From: a virus
IMG/VR virus record: IMGVR_UViG_3300006790_000010
Span: 1-32,217 of that record
Strand: one strand, 5' to 3'
Length of the DNA stretch: 32,217 nt
Shown: positions 1-7,574 of the stretch, piece by piece
How positions within the stretch are numbered: position 1 is the first letter of the stretch
Layout of the letters: every line of letters begins with the position of its first letter
The notes under the pieces: model-generated
Told to the model about the DNA's origin: nothing
What the model saw: the letters and a program-made list of their open reading frames with translations, nothing else
Databases searched by the model: none
Translations under genes and position numbers: made by a program

Positions 1-123
1 TTGCAAGTAAATACTTCATGCCCGTTTGCTGAGGTGTTACTATGTCCGTTTGAGTGTACGCTAATTAAGACGCTTTCTTTCTCTTTAGCTAGTTGGTTAA
101 TTCTTTGAACTCTATCTTTTAAA
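1..123. repeat. Left copy of 123-bp terminal direct repeat
   Basis: Bases 1-123 are identical to bases 32095-32217 at the other end. The repeat lies inside the amidase gene, and joining the ends restores one continuous reading frame. The simplest reading is an assembly overlap of a circular or circularly permuted genome of 32,094 bp. A physical short terminal repeat cannot be excluded from sequence alone. Confidence 0.95.
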
Positions 124-332
124 GATATGTCTGTAGGGTCTGTAGGGTCTACTGTAAATTTTACTTCGTAGTCATTAATACGTAAGCAGGCTGCTATTTC
201 GTTAACTATTCTCCTATTACCTACCCCCTCATAGTACCAACTTCCATCTATTTCAGTTAGAGAACGCTTTCCAGCTGTTTGATAAACTCCGTCTAAAAGT
301 CCACCATGCCCAGCGTCTAGTATAATTCTCAT
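1..332 (-). CDS. N-acetylmuramoyl-L-alanine amidase (endolysin), N-terminal part
   Basis: This is the first 110 codons of a 198-aa Amidase_3-type zinc amidase; the rest is at the right end (31830-32217) and joins it in frame across the circular junction. The enzyme cuts the amide bond between muramic acid and the stem peptide, so it is the phage endolysin. Visible family features are DAGHGG near the start (zinc ligand H9), a YEG glutamate (E35) and SVHSNGH (zinc ligand H93); the catalytic glutamate is in the other part. There is no signal peptide and no separate cell-wall-binding domain, so release should depend on the holin. The start ATG overlaps the holin stop as ATGA, which suggests coupled translation. 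Confidence 0.92.
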   Translation of the reverse strand, partial: MRIILDAGHGGLLDGVYQTAGKRSLTEIDGSWYYEGVGNRRIVNEIAACLRINDYEVKFTVDPTDPTDISLKDRVQRINQLAKEKESVLISVHSNGHSNTSANGHEVFTC

Positions 333-766
333 AGTTTCTTTTTAATGTCCGTAAAGGTAGCCTTTCCTTTTTTTATAACGGATAGCAATTTATTAAAATA
401 GAACTCAAAGCCTCTATTCTTGTTAATTGCTCTTATATTTTCGTCAACGCTTAAAGCCTCGATAAAAACGAGTAACACTACGCCAGCCTTAGTTAATAAG
501 TGCTCTATTCCATAAATAGAACCGCCCATTATATACACGTCAATAGGATAAAGTATAATTATTAAAAGCTCATAAAAGAGGATTTTAAAAGCTACTCTAC
601 TAAGCTTATGACTAGTTATTTTATTTTTTGTTTTAAATGCCTTGTAAAGTCCTAAAAAAGTATCTATTAATATAGCTAAAGCTATTACTACCATTAAAGG
701 AGCTATAGGCGTTAAAAACACTATTATACTAGTTAAAAAATATCCTATTGCTGTGCTTGTTTTCAC
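329..766 (-). CDS. Phage holin
   Basis: A 145-aa membrane protein with a long hydrophobic N-terminal region (about residues 8-40), two more hydrophobic stretches (about 60-80 and 84-105) and a basic, lysine-rich cytoplasmic-type tail. The IDTFLGLYKAF segment followed by a KKxTS-like loop resembles the Phage_holin_4 / toxin-secretion holin family. It would form the inner-membrane lesion that lets the amidase reach peptidoglycan. It sits directly before the amidase with an ATGA overlap and starts two bases after the stop of the upstream 62-aa gene. Family membership is from pattern recognition; the holin role is strongly supported by context. Confidence 0.85.
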   Translation of the reverse strand: MKTSTAIGYFLTSIIVFLTPIAPLMVVIALAILIDTFLGLYKAFKTKNKITSHKLSRVAFKILFYELLIIILYPIDVYIMGGSIYGIEHLLTKAGVVLLVFIEALSVDENIRAINKNRGFEFYFNKLLSVIKKGKATFTDIKKKL

Positions 767-768
767 TT

Positions 769-957
769 TTAGCTATTCATTAAAATTTCACATAAAACTT
801 GATAGTTATCAAATATAATTTTTTCGTCTGCAGTTAAAGAGTCATAATTTACTATTACTTGGTTTTCTACTCCGTCTTCTGTAAATTGTACTATTACTCT
901 TTTAGGTATATACTCATCTATATTATACTGAGTTACTGACTGTTTAAGCTCTTTCAT
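769..957 (-). CDS. Hypothetical 62-aa protein between tail fibre and holin
   Basis: A small acidic protein with no membrane segment and no recognised motif. It lies between the tail-fibre gene (11 bp upstream) and the holin (2 bp downstream), so it is co-transcribed with the end of the virion block and the start of lysis. The tight spacing and an AT-rich start region like that of its neighbours support it as a real gene. It could be a small virion or lysis accessory protein, but nothing in the sequence decides this. Confidence 0.65.
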   Translation of the reverse strand: MKELKQSVTQYNIDEYIPKRVIVQFTEDGVENQVIVNYDSLTADEKIIFDNYQVLCEILMNS

Positions 958-968
958 TTTTTTTATTT

Positions 969-2255
969 TTATCCTATTAATATATTATTATAAGTATCAG
1001 GCGTATTAGTCTGTAAATTAGAAGCTATGTTTAATAAAGTAGTCATTCCCTTACCTTTTAAATTTACTACGTATACATTAGCAAAAACTGCATTAATACC
1101 ATAAGATGCAGCATCTGCTACCTCCGCATAACAGTCTACAAATTCACTATTACTACTATTGTTATTAAAAGCATTTCCTGGAGTTGCTGTACTTATAGCA
1201 GAACATTTTACTACGTTGCCCCTAACAGTATAAGCATTACCAGCTGTAGAATAAGCTAAATTATTATAACCTCTACAGGCTACATTCAAAGCGTTTATTC
1301 CATTGCCCGCAGTAGAATATCCGTTACAGCTCAAAGCTCTTCCGTTTCCATGCCCTATAGCTGAACTTGCCGTAGAATACGCTGTACAGTTTGTAATAGT
1401 GCCCGTAGAGTAAATTCCATAATTAGCAATAGACTTAGCTACGCAATTAAAAATATATTTTGAACTAGAATTTAACCCTCTATCAGCAGTTGAATAAATA
1501 TTACAATTATAAACCTCTGCGTCAGTTTGTACGTTTAGCCCGTAGTCTCCATCGTTTCTAAAATAACTATCTCTAATAGTTCCTGTTTGTACTCTATTTT
1601 CTTTACTGTCTGAGTGAACATTCACGTTAATAACCTCAAATGTACCATTAAGAAAAAAGCCATAAAGACTACCAGCAACTGCGCCAATTTGTCTAAAATA
1701 ACCTCCTATTAATTTAGCATTTAAAATATAACAGGTATTACTTCCGTCTTCTGCTATTACATTCACTCCATTTAAAGTAATTTGACTAGAAGAATTAGTA
1801 GCAGTTAAACATACTCCTGTAGTACTAGTAGGAGCAGAACTACCAGTTCTTTTTAAAGTACCATTAAATATAGTTACAGTAGATGCTACTCCTCCGTCTG
1901 TTAAAGTGTTGTTAGTATCTGCTGTTGAATATTCGTAAGTATGTCCGTTTAAATTTATATTTACTCCGTCTTTTAAAGTAACTACTACAGAAGCTGTTTC
2001 TGTGTAATTAGTAAATAATACTATTACATCTCCTGAGGTAGCAGCAGTTATAGCACTGCTTAAGTCTGAATAATAAGTGTAAGTACCTGTAGCATCTGCT
2101 ATCCCAAAAATACCTCCACCGCCTCCGCCAGCTAAGTCTGCAATATCCTGAGCTGTTGTTTTAGTAGTTACTCCTCCTTGTACTATTGGTAGCTCTTCAG
2201 TCCCAGCTAAAGGTGTAGTGGCTGCTGTTAAGTCACTTATTCTCTTGTCTGCCAT
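969..2255 (-). CDS. Tail fibre / spike with parallel beta-helix repeats
   Basis: A 428-aa protein. The N-terminal about 43 residues (MADKRISDLTAAT..., with ELPIVQGG) match a short virion-attachment segment I recognise from many Bacteroidetes phage fibres. A run of six glycines (about 44-49) acts as a hinge. The rest is a repetitive, Asn/Cys/Gly-rich beta-helix of the pectate-lyase type, with a recurring C.AYSTA-like rung (YSTAD, YSTAS, YSTAG, YSTAG, ISTAT) about every 20-27 residues in the second half. This architecture fits a receptor-binding or glycan-degrading fibre. No catalytic site could be assigned. It is placed between the connector gene and the lysis genes. Confidence 0.8.
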   Translation of the reverse strand: MADKRISDLTAATTPLAGTEELPIVQGGVTTKTTAQDIADLAGGGGGGIFGIADATGTYTYYSDLSSAITAATSGDVIVLFTNYTETASVVVTLKDGVNINLNGHTYEYSTADTNNTLTDGGVASTVTIFNGTLKRTGSSAPTSTTGVCLTATNSSSQITLNGVNVIAEDGSNTCYILNAKLIGGYFRQIGAVAGSLYGFFLNGTFEVINVNVHSDSKENRVQTGTIRDSYFRNDGDYGLNVQTDAEVYNCNIYSTADRGLNSSSKYIFNCVAKSIANYGIYSTGTITNCTAYSTASSAIGHGNGRALSCNGYSTAGNGINALNVACRGYNNLAYSTAGNAYTVRGNVVKCSAISTATPGNAFNNNSSNSEFVDCYAEVADAASYGINAVFANVYVVNLKGKGMTTLLNIASNLQTNTPDTYNNILIG

Positions 2256-2322
2256 TGTTTAATTTTTTAATATACTTTCTTAGCTTAATTATGTTAGCTT
2301 TTTTTGGCTCGTATTTTCTCAT
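2233..2322 (-). CDS. Possible small basic protein, 29 aa
   Basis: A short frame beginning four bases after the stop of the connector gene and running 23 bases into the tail-fibre gene, so it fills the only sizeable gap here (2256-2326). The product is very basic (MRKYEPKKANIIKLRKYIKK...). Position and spacing resemble the coupled small genes elsewhere in the genome, but at this length it could be chance. No function is suggested. Confidence 0.4.
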   Translation of the reverse strand: MRKYEPKKANIIKLRKYIKKLNNGRQENK

Positions 2323-2326
2323 CTTA

Positions 2327-2839
2327 TTATATTACCCAGCCCCCGAAGTCGCTTTGACTACTAGGGTACATATCACCGTTAGAGTTAGAGTTATACTCAG
2401 GAAACTTAGCAGTGTTAAAACACATATAGTCTATAAACCTTCTAGTATAGTGCTGTGCTATGTTTCTTTGTTTCTCTATTAAAAAGTCTACTTCGTTCTT
2501 GCTTACTGTCTCGCTATTTTCTGAGCCATGTTTATACATTCCTTTATTAGCTATCGTATAACTAGCAAAAGGTAAATATTCTACCATACCCCAATGAATA
2601 AGCATCGGTTTTATATACGTTAATAGTAAGCTTTTATAGTCCTCGTTTCCTACATCGTCTAGCGTTCCTGTAGTAATTAACTCTTGTATCTTTTCTAGTA
2701 AGTCCGTTCCTAGATAGTTTTGAATATGTGTATCTTGCGCTATTTGTACAAACTGTATAAATAAGTCAGTATCTACGTTACCGTTAAGCGCAGTTTTTTT
2801 AACTATGTCGTTTCTTGTTATTAATAGTGCTGTTGCCAT
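2327..2839 (-). CDS. Head-tail connector (gp6-like adaptor)
   Basis: A 170-aa, mainly helical protein lying three bases after the portal gene. The pattern (start MATALLITRNDIVKKTALNGNV, then an FIQFVQIAQDTHIQNYLG helix and an LLLTYIKPMLIHWGMVEYLP helix) matches the head-tail connector / DUF6712-like proteins of Bacteroidetes phages. These form the adaptor ring under the portal. The C-terminal tail is polar, Ser/Asn rich and probably flexible. Assignment is by pattern and by position next to the portal. Confidence 0.7.
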   Translation of the reverse strand: MATALLITRNDIVKKTALNGNVDTDLFIQFVQIAQDTHIQNYLGTDLLEKIQELITTGTLDDVGNEDYKSLLLTYIKPMLIHWGMVEYLPFASYTIANKGMYKHGSENSETVSKNEVDFLIEKQRNIAQHYTRRFIDYMCFNTAKFPEYNSNSNGDMYPSSQSDFGGWVI

Positions 2840-2842
2840 TTC

Positions 2843-4591
2843 TTATCCTTTATAGTTTGGGTGGTGTCCGTTGTTTGGCATATCTTTAGGAGCTATCTTA
2901 CTCTGCGCTCTACCTCTAGGTCTTGGCATGTAACTTTGAGGAATACTAGCAACTTTCTTAGAGTCGCTTATATCTATGTCCTCTCTATACTGTCCGTTAG
3001 TTTTCTTTTTAAGTCTATATAAGTTCTCTTTCCAATAGTGGCCACAGTTAGGCCCTCCCTTAAATTTAAATAAGTCGTAAGGTTGCCCTTTATGTCCGAA
3101 AGAATCATTAACTCCTAGTCTACTAGCTTGGTCTATATCCTCTAGTCTGTATACTGTTCCTACTCTTTGCATCATTTGAGCGCAAAAGTCCCTAGACTCG
3201 CCACTTGAATACTTTTGAGCATACTCATAACGAACTTTATAAAAAGACTTATCTAATATGCTAAAGCCTGAGGGGTTACTATTAATAACGTCGCTTAACT
3301 TTTGTAAAAAGTTTTTTTTCTCTTTTATAAGCCTATTAGCCCACGTTTCTATATCTTCGTTGTCTTCTGAATATTCTCTGCTGTCTACTAACTCCCAGTC
3401 TTCGTCTATAGTCTCGCCTTTTAAAAAGTCAAGCATAGCCTCCCCCTGCTCGTCTGTTATCTTACTTAGTTTCTGTTCAGCTTCTTGCTCCTCTTCTTGT
3501 TCCTCTTGTTCTATCTCTTCTAGTAAGTTTAGTCTTCTAAAGTATAAATCTAAGCTAATATCGTTAAAAGCTAGAATTTTATCTATTCCGTCTAGCATAG
3601 TTTCCTGAAAAGGTTGTATAGTAGCATTATAAAAATAACGTGCTGCTACTTCTATCTCGTCAGCATTTGAGCTAAAGCCTTGATTATCTGTAACTACTCC
3701 TACTAACATAGGGCTTATTACTGTATGTCCAATTAATATTTTTTGCTCAGCTTCTTTACTTAAATACTCGTAGTGTGCTGGAGCGTCATTTAAAGGAATA
3801 TCGTCTACACTTGTTTTGCTTTCTGCGTTATTGTTAAAAGCTACTATTACTTTTTGCCCTCTTGAGCCTGTTAATTTGCTTAGTACTTTTCGGCTTATTT
3901 CGTCTTGCTTTTCTTGGTCAGGTACTCCGTTATTAAAGTTAACTACTTTAGTCCCTGAAAAACCATTTTGAACCTCGTTTATTAAGTACTCGCTTATTTC
4001 CTCTTCTAAGATAGTGTAAGGAATAGCAGCTAAGTAGTCTATCTCTCCGAAATATTTAACTCCTACAGCATACTCTTTAATACAAAGTATTTCTATTTTC
4101 TCTTTAGAAGTAGCAAAAGCAGGATATCTTACAGGAGTATATTTTCTTGTTTCCTCCCAGTTATCACAGTAATAATAGCCCTCTATATCGCCCTCTTCGT
4201 TACATTTCTCAGGTCTAATTAAGTTAGTAGGAATATGATAAGCTTTAATTACTTTAGTATGCTTTTCGTCATAGTGTACTTGAAAATGTCCAGCTCCTAG
4301 CATTTTTAGCTCCTTGATAACTTTTCGTAAGTCATCAGCACTAAATATAGACTTCATAGCAGCATACTGAGAAGGCTTTCTACTAGCGTCTAAAGCATGA
4401 AGCCCACGCCCATAAATTAAACGAGATACGTTGTTTATTACTGCGCTGTTAGTAGTAGAATTTCTAGAACGCTCTATTAAAAAGTCGTAATAGTTGTTAT
4501 CTTCTCCGTATTCGACCCAGCTGTATCTAGTGTCCTCTATTATCTCAGGCTTTTCATAAGCCGCGAGGTTAAGTATTTTTATATCACTCAT
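2843..4591 (-). CDS. Portal protein with C-terminal extra domain
   Basis: A 582-aa portal-type protein: an N-terminal segment with SWVEYGEDNNYYDFLI, a helix-rich wing, and an ILIGHTVISPMLVGV / QGFSSNADEIE region around residues 285-313 that is characteristic of Bacteroidetes phage portals. A glutamate-rich stretch (about 358-373) leads into a second domain of about 90 residues (about 440-530) with C470, a YRLEDI motif and a GGPNCGHYWKENLYRLK segment (C516, H518). That part resembles the MuF-like minor head domain seen fused to some portals. The portal forms the 12-fold DNA gate at the capsid vertex. The gene starts 8 bp inside the 109-aa gene before it. Confidence 0.85.
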   Translation of the reverse strand: MSDIKILNLAAYEKPEIIEDTRYSWVEYGEDNNYYDFLIERSRNSTTNSAVINNVSRLIYGRGLHALDASRKPSQYAAMKSIFSADDLRKVIKELKMLGAGHFQVHYDEKHTKVIKAYHIPTNLIRPEKCNEEGDIEGYYYCDNWEETRKYTPVRYPAFATSKEKIEILCIKEYAVGVKYFGEIDYLAAIPYTILEEEISEYLINEVQNGFSGTKVVNFNNGVPDQEKQDEISRKVLSKLTGSRGQKVIVAFNNNAESKTSVDDIPLNDAPAHYEYLSKEAEQKILIGHTVISPMLVGVVTDNQGFSSNADEIEVAARYFYNATIQPFQETMLDGIDKILAFNDISLDLYFRRLNLLEEIEQEEQEEEQEAEQKLSKITDEQGEAMLDFLKGETIDEDWELVDSREYSEDNEDIETWANRLIKEKKNFLQKLSDVINSNPSGFSILDKSFYKVRYEYAQKYSSGESRDFCAQMMQRVGTVYRLEDIDQASRLGVNDSFGHKGQPYDLFKFKGGPNCGHYWKENLYRLKKKTNGQYREDIDISDSKKVASIPQSYMPRPRGRAQSKIAPKDMPNNGHHPNYKG

Positions 4592-4913
4592 AAGTTATAT
4601 AGTCGTTGTCGCTTGAATAAGTTGTAAACTCGTTATTATTTACGCTAAAGTCTGAAACTGTTTGGTTAGTACAAAATATTTTGTCTTTGTAAACTATCTC
4701 AGCCCCGTTTTTTACTTCTATTGTATAAAAGTTATTTTCTTTTAAAGCAACTATTTCATTAATTACTAAATAATATCTATCTATAGTCGGAGTTATTACA
4801 TAAGTAACAGCTTCGCCTGTTGTCTCACTTGTTAAAGTCATGCTATCCGCTACCAACTCTCTAGGAATTACTCTAAATTCTTGAGCTATCCCTGTCTCTT
4901 GCAATATTATCAT
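4584..4913 (-). CDS. Hypothetical virion protein, 109 aa, beta-rich
   Basis: A small protein of alternating polar and hydrophobic residues, with YYLVINEIVALKENNFYTI and YKDKIFCTNQ segments, suggesting a beta-sandwich. Proteins of this look are common next to portal genes in Bacteroidetes phages, but I cannot name a function. It overlaps the portal start by 8 bp. It is the first gene after a strong terminator, and its start is preceded by the AAACGTATATAA motif. It could be a head decoration or neck protein. Confidence 0.7.
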   Translation of the reverse strand: MIILQETGIAQEFRVIPRELVADSMTLTSETTGEAVTYVITPTIDRYYLVINEIVALKENNFYTIEVKNGAEIVYKDKIFCTNQTVSDFSVNNNEFTTYSSDNDYITYE

Positions 4914-4916
4914 AAC

Positions 4917-4930
4917 TTATATACGTTTAA
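4917..4930 (-). promoter_or_regulatory. Recurrent motif TTAAACGTATATAA, 3 nt before ATG
   Basis: On the minus strand this reads TTAAACGTATATAA and ends three bases before the ATG of the 109-aa gene. The same element stands before three other virion genes (7278-7291, 9130-9143, 16806-16819). Here it lies just downstream of a strong terminator. At this distance a normal promoter would start transcription inside the gene, so a translation signal or RNA operator is at least as likely. Confidence 0.5.
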
Positions 4931-4950
4931 GTGCTAATTTGTTTTAAAAT

Positions 4951-4980
4951 AAAAAAGGGTAACTCGAAAGCTACCCTTAA
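4951..4980 (-). terminator. Rho-independent terminator with TTCG loop after the tail-tube-like gene
   Basis: On the minus strand a 10-bp stem (AAGGGTAGCT with AGTTACCCTT, one G-U pair) closes a TTCG tetraloop and is followed by a T-rich run. It sits 22 bases after the stop of the 187-aa gene and before the 109-aa/portal genes. It should reduce read-through from the abundant capsid and tail transcripts into the portal genes. Confidence 0.88.
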
Positions 4981-5002
4981 AACAATTAAACTATGAAACT
5001 AA

Positions 5003-5566
5003 TTATGGTGTTGGTGTAATTGTAGAACCGTCTCCTAATTGAATATTCATTCCTAAGTCTGCAAGAGTTTGGTCTGAAGTAGCATTAACAAACAAGTGAG
5101 GAAGTTTCTCCATAGCTTGAAAAGTTAAGTTATACCCAGCCATATCTCCGAAAGCAGCTCCTGTAACTATAGAACCCCCGTTAACGTCAGCTCCATGCTC
5201 ATATCCTACTAGGAAATAATTGTTATTATTGTCTTTTACGAAAATTTTAGGCCGTCCCCAAGAAAGTAACTTTACTTCTTTATGAGTAGCTAAGTCTTGC
5301 TTCTTTAACATGATGTTTAAAATTGCATCAAAGAAAGTAGTACCGTTCTCTCTACTAGAAGTAATAGCTGTCTCTAGGTTAGAAGTTCCTTTTAATTCGT
5401 ATTTGTACGCTGTAGGCGTTCCGCCTATTGCTGTAACTTCATCATCCACGCTAAGAGTAATTTGTGTAGAGGGTAAGTCGTCGTAATTTACAAAGTAAAT
5501 AGCGTCTAGTCCTCCTACATTATCCTTACATGGCTCAAGTCTACCAGCTGAAATATCACATGCCAT
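5003..5566 (-). CDS. Probable major tail (tube) protein
   Basis: A 187-aa protein with no recognised enzymatic motif. Its start (MACDISAGRLEPCKDNVGG) and the beta-rich body with YELKGTSNLETAITSSRENGT match a protein family that follows the capsid gene in several Bacteroidetes phages and is usually called a structural or tail-tube protein. It lies between two terminator hairpins, one before and one after it, as expected for a gene made in high amount. The exact role, tail tube or head decoration, is inferred from size, context and composition. Confidence 0.6.
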   Translation of the reverse strand: MACDISAGRLEPCKDNVGGLDAIYFVNYDDLPSTQITLSVDDEVTAIGGTPTAYKYELKGTSNLETAITSSRENGTTFFDAILNIMLKKQDLATHKEVKLLSWGRPKIFVKDNNNNYFLVGYEHGADVNGGSIVTGAAFGDMAGYNLTFQAMEKLPHLFVNATSDQTLADLGMNIQLGDGSTITPTP

Positions 5567-5579
5567 CTTTTTTAATTTT

Positions 5580-5609
5580 ATAAAAAGGGCAGCGTTAACC
5601 GCCCTTTAA
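5580..5609 (-). terminator. Terminator-like hairpin after the capsid gene
   Basis: On the minus strand a 9-bp stem (AAAGGGCGG with CTGCCCTTT, one G-U pair) with a 6-base loop is followed by a short T-run and ATAAAA. It lies in the 60-bp gap between the capsid gene and the 187-aa gene. The T-run is short, so it may be a partial terminator or a hairpin that protects the 3' end of the capsid message. Confidence 0.65.
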
Positions 5610-5626
5610 GTTAGTAATTCAGTTTA

Positions 5627-6583
5627 TTAGTTAACAGAGTTAACAATTCCGTAAGTAACTACGTCAGCAGCAAAAGCATAGTTTACACCAGCAGTAAAAC
5701 GCATAATTACTCTTACGTTTTGAGAACCGTCAAGGTCTGCCATGTCTAAAACTTTAACTTCTTGGTGGTCTGACAATAAACCAGTACCAAAATACAAGTT
5801 ATCGATAGTTGAAAGGATAGCAGTGTCAGCAGACATACCTGGACACATTACCACAGGAATACCGTCGAAGTACAAAGCACCTCCTGTAGTATACCACATG
5901 TTACCCTTACCTTCGAATCCGTTAGCTCCTACTCCAGCAGCACCAAAGCCACCTAAAGAACGTACATAAGCTTTAAAGATGTTGTTAGATACATAAAGTC
6001 TTACGTCTTCTCTTCCGTAAAGGCTATCAGGCATTGCGTCGATAATTAAACCTAACTGCGCTACTACGTTTGTAGAATCTACAGTAGTACCAGTAACTTC
6101 TTGAGCAGCTGGTAACTCAGCATCAAGTGCTAACAAAGTTTCGAATCCGTCAAACTGTCCTGTAGTAGCTGAATCTCCTTGCCATATAGACAATTCATTT
6201 CTAGCAGCAGACTTTTCAGCTACATGAGCAATTAAGAAGTCAGCAAAATTCTTAGGCAAGTTATCAAAAGCAGAGTATCCCATTTGAATAGCTTCCCAGT
6301 CGCTTCTGAAGTCAGCCTTACATAAAGATAAGTTAATTTGCAAATCCTTTGGCTCAAGAATTTTCTCAGTCAAAGTCAAAGTAGAAGTAGGGTCGAAGTC
6401 GCAAGAACCATCTTTAACGATATCGTCTAGTCCTACTCTTTTAAGTACTTCTTTGTACTTAACATTTTGCTTAACAGTAATTAAATTGTTAGCAATAGTT
6501 GGCGCTGGTAAAAGCGCAGCAGCTACATACTTCCCAGCGAACTCGCCAGCGTAAGTAGTAGTAATTGATGTTGTTGTTGCCAT
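5627..6583 (-). CDS. Major capsid protein (probable HK97 fold)
   Basis: A 318-aa protein without cysteine clusters or enzymatic motifs. The order protease, scaffold-like acidic protein, then this protein is the standard head module. The N-terminus is rich in Thr/Ala (MATTTSITTTYAGEFAGKYV); the middle has the DFLIAHVAEKSAARNELSIWQGD helix and an APAAQ-like loop; the C-terminal third has RVIMRFTAGVNYAFAADVV. These resemble HK97-fold capsid proteins of Bacteroidetes phages. It starts 21 bp after the scaffold gene and is followed by a terminator-like hairpin, which fits high expression. No fold can be proved here, but the role is well supported by context. Confidence 0.85.
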   Translation of the reverse strand: MATTTSITTTYAGEFAGKYVAAALLPAPTIANNLITVKQNVKYKEVLKRVGLDDIVKDGSCDFDPTSTLTLTEKILEPKDLQINLSLCKADFRSDWEAIQMGYSAFDNLPKNFADFLIAHVAEKSAARNELSIWQGDSATTGQFDGFETLLALDAELPAAQEVTGTTVDSTNVVAQLGLIIDAMPDSLYGREDVRLYVSNNIFKAYVRSLGGFGAAGVGANGFEGKGNMWYTTGGALYFDGIPVVMCPGMSADTAILSTIDNLYFGTGLLSDHQEVKVLDMADLDGSQNVRVIMRFTAGVNYAFAADVVTYGIVNSVN

Positions 6584-6604
6584 TTTTTATTTATTTAAAA
6601 ATTA

Positions 6605-7261
6605 TTATTTGCTTATTAAGTCATATACTTTAGAACGTAGAGAAACTTCTTTTTTGTTAAAAGATATTTGTTCTCTAGTTTGTACATTTTCAGGGTTATG
6701 TTTGATAGGCTTAGAAAGTTCTGTTTCCTCTTTTACTTCCTCTTCCATTTCTGCCTCTTCTTTCTCCTCGTCTTTTTTCATGTCTTCTAAAATAGAAGGT
6801 ATCTCTTCTAAAATTAGCTTTTTAATTTCGCCTATAATTTCGGCTTTATCCTCTTCGCTAATTTTACTAGGAGCTTCCTCTTCAGCAGCGAAGTGAGTTT
6901 CTTTAGAAACAGATTCAACTATTTTCTTAGCTACAGGAGTCTCATTAGGATTATCAGAAGCTGCTACTTCCTCTTCTACTACTTCCTCAGCTGCTGGCTC
7001 TTCTGCTTCCATTTCTTTCTTTTCGTAAGAAGCTATAATTCCCTCTTCTACTACTTTAAGAATCATGTCATCAGCCATAGCATACTCGCCTACTGGCAAA
7101 GGGATACGGTCATCCTCGTTAACAATAAATACAGGCTGTCCAGCTTCGAAAATTTCAGCCTCTAAAGCAGCTTGTCCGTCTGCTGTCATAATTTGCTCTA
7201 GTTTTACTTCTACAGCCTTTAAGCCGACTTTCTGAAGTATTGAGTTAATTTGTTCTTTCAT
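6605..7261 (-). CDS. Capsid scaffold-like protein
   Basis: A 218-aa, strongly acidic, Glu/Ala/Lys-rich protein with long predicted helices (EEPAAEEVVEEEVAA, then ISEEDKAEIIGEIKKLILEE). Low complexity, coiled-coil character and position directly before the capsid gene are typical of phage scaffolding proteins. The basic C-terminus (KKEVSLRSKVYDLISK) could bind the inside of the capsid shell. The N-terminal about 70 residues are more globular and resemble a short domain found in other Bacteroidetes phage head proteins. It was probably processed or released by the nearby XkdF-like protease during maturation. Confidence 0.7.
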   Translation of the reverse strand: MKEQINSILQKVGLKAVEVKLEQIMTADGQAALEAEIFEAGQPVFIVNEDDRIPLPVGEYAMADDMILKVVEEGIIASYEKKEMEAEEPAAEEVVEEEVAASDNPNETPVAKKIVESVSKETHFAAEEEAPSKISEEDKAEIIGEIKKLILEEIPSILEDMKKDEEKEEAEMEEEVKEETELSKPIKHNPENVQTREQISFNKKEVSLRSKVYDLISK

Positions 7262-7277
7262 TTTACTATACTTTTTT

Positions 7278-7291
7278 TTATATACGTTTAT
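7278..7291 (-). promoter_or_regulatory. Recurrent motif TAAACGTATATAA before the scaffold gene
   Basis: On the minus strand ATAAACGTATATAA occurs in the 49-bp gap before the scaffold/capsid genes, followed by a run of A. The AAACGTA core ends 21 bases before the ATG, whereas in the other three copies it ends 8 bases before. This copy alone is far enough upstream to act as a conventional promoter element. Confidence 0.45.
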
Positions 7292-7310
7292 TAAATAGTT
7301 TGTTAGAATT

Positions 7311-7574
7311 TTAACTCGAAACTCTTACTATAGTTCTAGTAGTGTCCTCGTTTGTAACGTTTGAATTATTAGTACTCGTAATAGGGCTAGAAGTCTCGCT
7401 TTCTACTCTTGTAGTGTCCTCATTTGTAACTACTGAAGTATTACCACTTACTAAGCTGCCTATTCCTTGCGCTCCTATAGTTCCGTCGCAGCATTTACGA
7501 CTATACGTCTTTCCGTCTTTACATAGACAACCTCTATTACCTCCTATTGGACTTGTTTTACTAGGTGTACTCAT
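7311..7574 (-). CDS. Small cysteine-cluster protein with a repeated C-terminal segment
   Basis: An 87-aa protein. Residues 11-37 carry a tight cysteine cluster (GNRGCLCKDGKTYSRKCCDG; C16, C18, C28, C29) followed by AQGIG, a signature I recognise from small proteins encoded beside capsid genes in Flavobacterium-type phages, with no known function. The C-terminal half contains two copies of a VTNEDTTR segment about 30 residues apart; their DNA is nearly identical. Cysteines may bind metal or form disulphides in a virion protein. It directly abuts the preceding 325-aa gene (stop followed at once by ATG). Confidence 0.75.
   Translation of the reverse strand: MSTPSKTSPIGGNRGCLCKDGKTYSRKCCDGTIGAQGIGSLVSGNTSVVTNEDTTRVESETSSPITSTNNSNVTNEDTTRTIVRVSS

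Noticed and set aside
3258-3608. Plus-strand frame opposite the portal gene
   Set aside because: Ser/Cys-rich product is the complement of the Glu-rich portal segment, not an independent gene.
6609-7165. Plus-strand frames opposite the scaffold gene
   Set aside because: Ser/Phe-rich shadows of Glu/Lys-rich coding sequence; no promoter or gene neighbours on that strand.
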